From positions 1,474,001 through 1,538,000 of the forward strand of contig NZ_CP118607.1 in assembly GCF_028898945.1 (NCBI RefSeq): 64,000 nt of DNA, written 5' to 3'. The stretch's first letter is position 1; every line of letters starts with the position of its first letter. Of the stretch, positions 63,854 through 64,000 are shown one piece after another. The DNA comes from Pseudomonas sp. PSKL.D1. GTDB lineage: Bacteria; Pseudomonadota; Gammaproteobacteria; Pseudomonadales; Pseudomonadaceae. The position numbers and the translations under genes were made by a program. The notes under the pieces were generated by a model. The model was not told the origin of the DNA and did no database searches. It was given only the letters and a program-made list of their open reading frames with translations.

Positions 63854-64000
63854 ATGTCGAAAGGTAAAGTGAAGTGGTTCAACAATGAAAAGGGCTACGG
63901 CTTCATCACGGTGGATGAGGGTGGGCCGGATGTGTTCGTGCATTTCAGGCAAATCCTGACTGACGGCTTCAAGAGCCTTCAGGAAAATCAGCCCGTCGAA
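63854..64000 (+). CDS. Cold-shock-domain protein (partial at window end)
   Basis: The first 49 codons are present. [16 protein letters not shown] (5-20) and DVFVHFRQ (about 26-33) show a canonical cold-shock domain. GAGG nine bases upstream supports ATG 63854. The C-terminal part lies beyond position 64000. It follows the divergent gene by 49 bases and is probably part of the same cluster. Confidence 0.88.
   Translation, partial: MSKGKVKWFNNEKGYGFITVDEGGPDVFVHFRQILTDGFKSLQENQPVE

Noticed and set aside
1..64000. tRNA or rRNA genes
   Set aside because: Reading through the intergenic regions I found no cloverleaf-like sequence with a T-loop GGTTCGA-type box; a covariance search would be needed to exclude them fully.

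Overview
The window is about 64 kb of a high-GC gammaproteobacterial chromosome. Gene content and order (prc/tsp, minCDE, rsmI, the NAGGN osmolyte genes, ubiG-mupP-yciK, mtnA, gyrA-serC-pheA-tyrA/aroA-cmk) and the dense Pseudomonas-type REP sequences point to the Pseudomonas putida group. It is mostly core chromosome. The one clear mobile element is an IS110-family (IS1111 subgroup) insertion sequence. I saw no tRNA, rRNA, prophage or CRISPR array.

Layout. 0.1-4.6 kb: a DUF1232 gene preceded by two perfect DnaA boxes in inverted orientation, a small XRE-type regulator with an overlapping partner gene, an EAL-domain gene whose end is encoded by a REP, and the tail-specific protease gene. 4.7-12.1 kb: a quinone oxidoreductase, then an ABC importer (binding protein, two permeases, ATPase) with a phosphodiesterase/alkaline-phosphatase-superfamily hydrolase, a HAD phosphatase and a divergent GntR/UTRA regulator; I read this as uptake and processing of an organophosphorus compound. 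12.1-15.9 kb: an MscS-type channel, a tiny membrane protein and the M18 aminopeptidase gene apeB. 16.0-17.4 kb: the IS, sitting inside a REP pair. 17.5-26.7 kb: rluA, minCDE, and an envelope-lipid neighbourhood (lpxL, patatin, MlaA-like protein, alpha/beta hydrolase) followed by a GH17 membrane enzyme. 26.9-36.7 kb: a glycine-betaine-type binding protein, yjcH-actP acetate uptake, a short-chain dehydrogenase, rsmI, and the N-acetylglutaminylglutamine amide genes. 36.9-51.1 kb: mnmC, a polyphosphate:AMP phosphotransferase, an EamA exporter, fumC, DUF2059, BolA, trhO, a DsbA-like protein, an ABC exporter, a GGDEF/EAL enzyme and a TenA-like protein. 51.2-63.1 kb: yciK-mupP-ubiG against mtnA, then gyrA, serC, pheA, the fused tyrA-aroA and cmk. 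63.4 kb to the end: cold-shock-domain genes, the last one cut by the window edge.

The strongest unusual signal is the IS. Its ends carry 12-bp subterminal inverted repeats. Joining its ends into a circle would assemble a near-consensus promoter. A near-copy of the left repeat lies over the transposase ribosome site and start codon. Its non-coding right part contains a 13-nt match to the REP core next to which it has inserted, as expected if that region encodes an IS110-type guide (bridge/seek) RNA. About 18 REP sites, mostly inverted pairs of at least four subfamilies with compensatory stem changes, fill most of the larger intergenic gaps.
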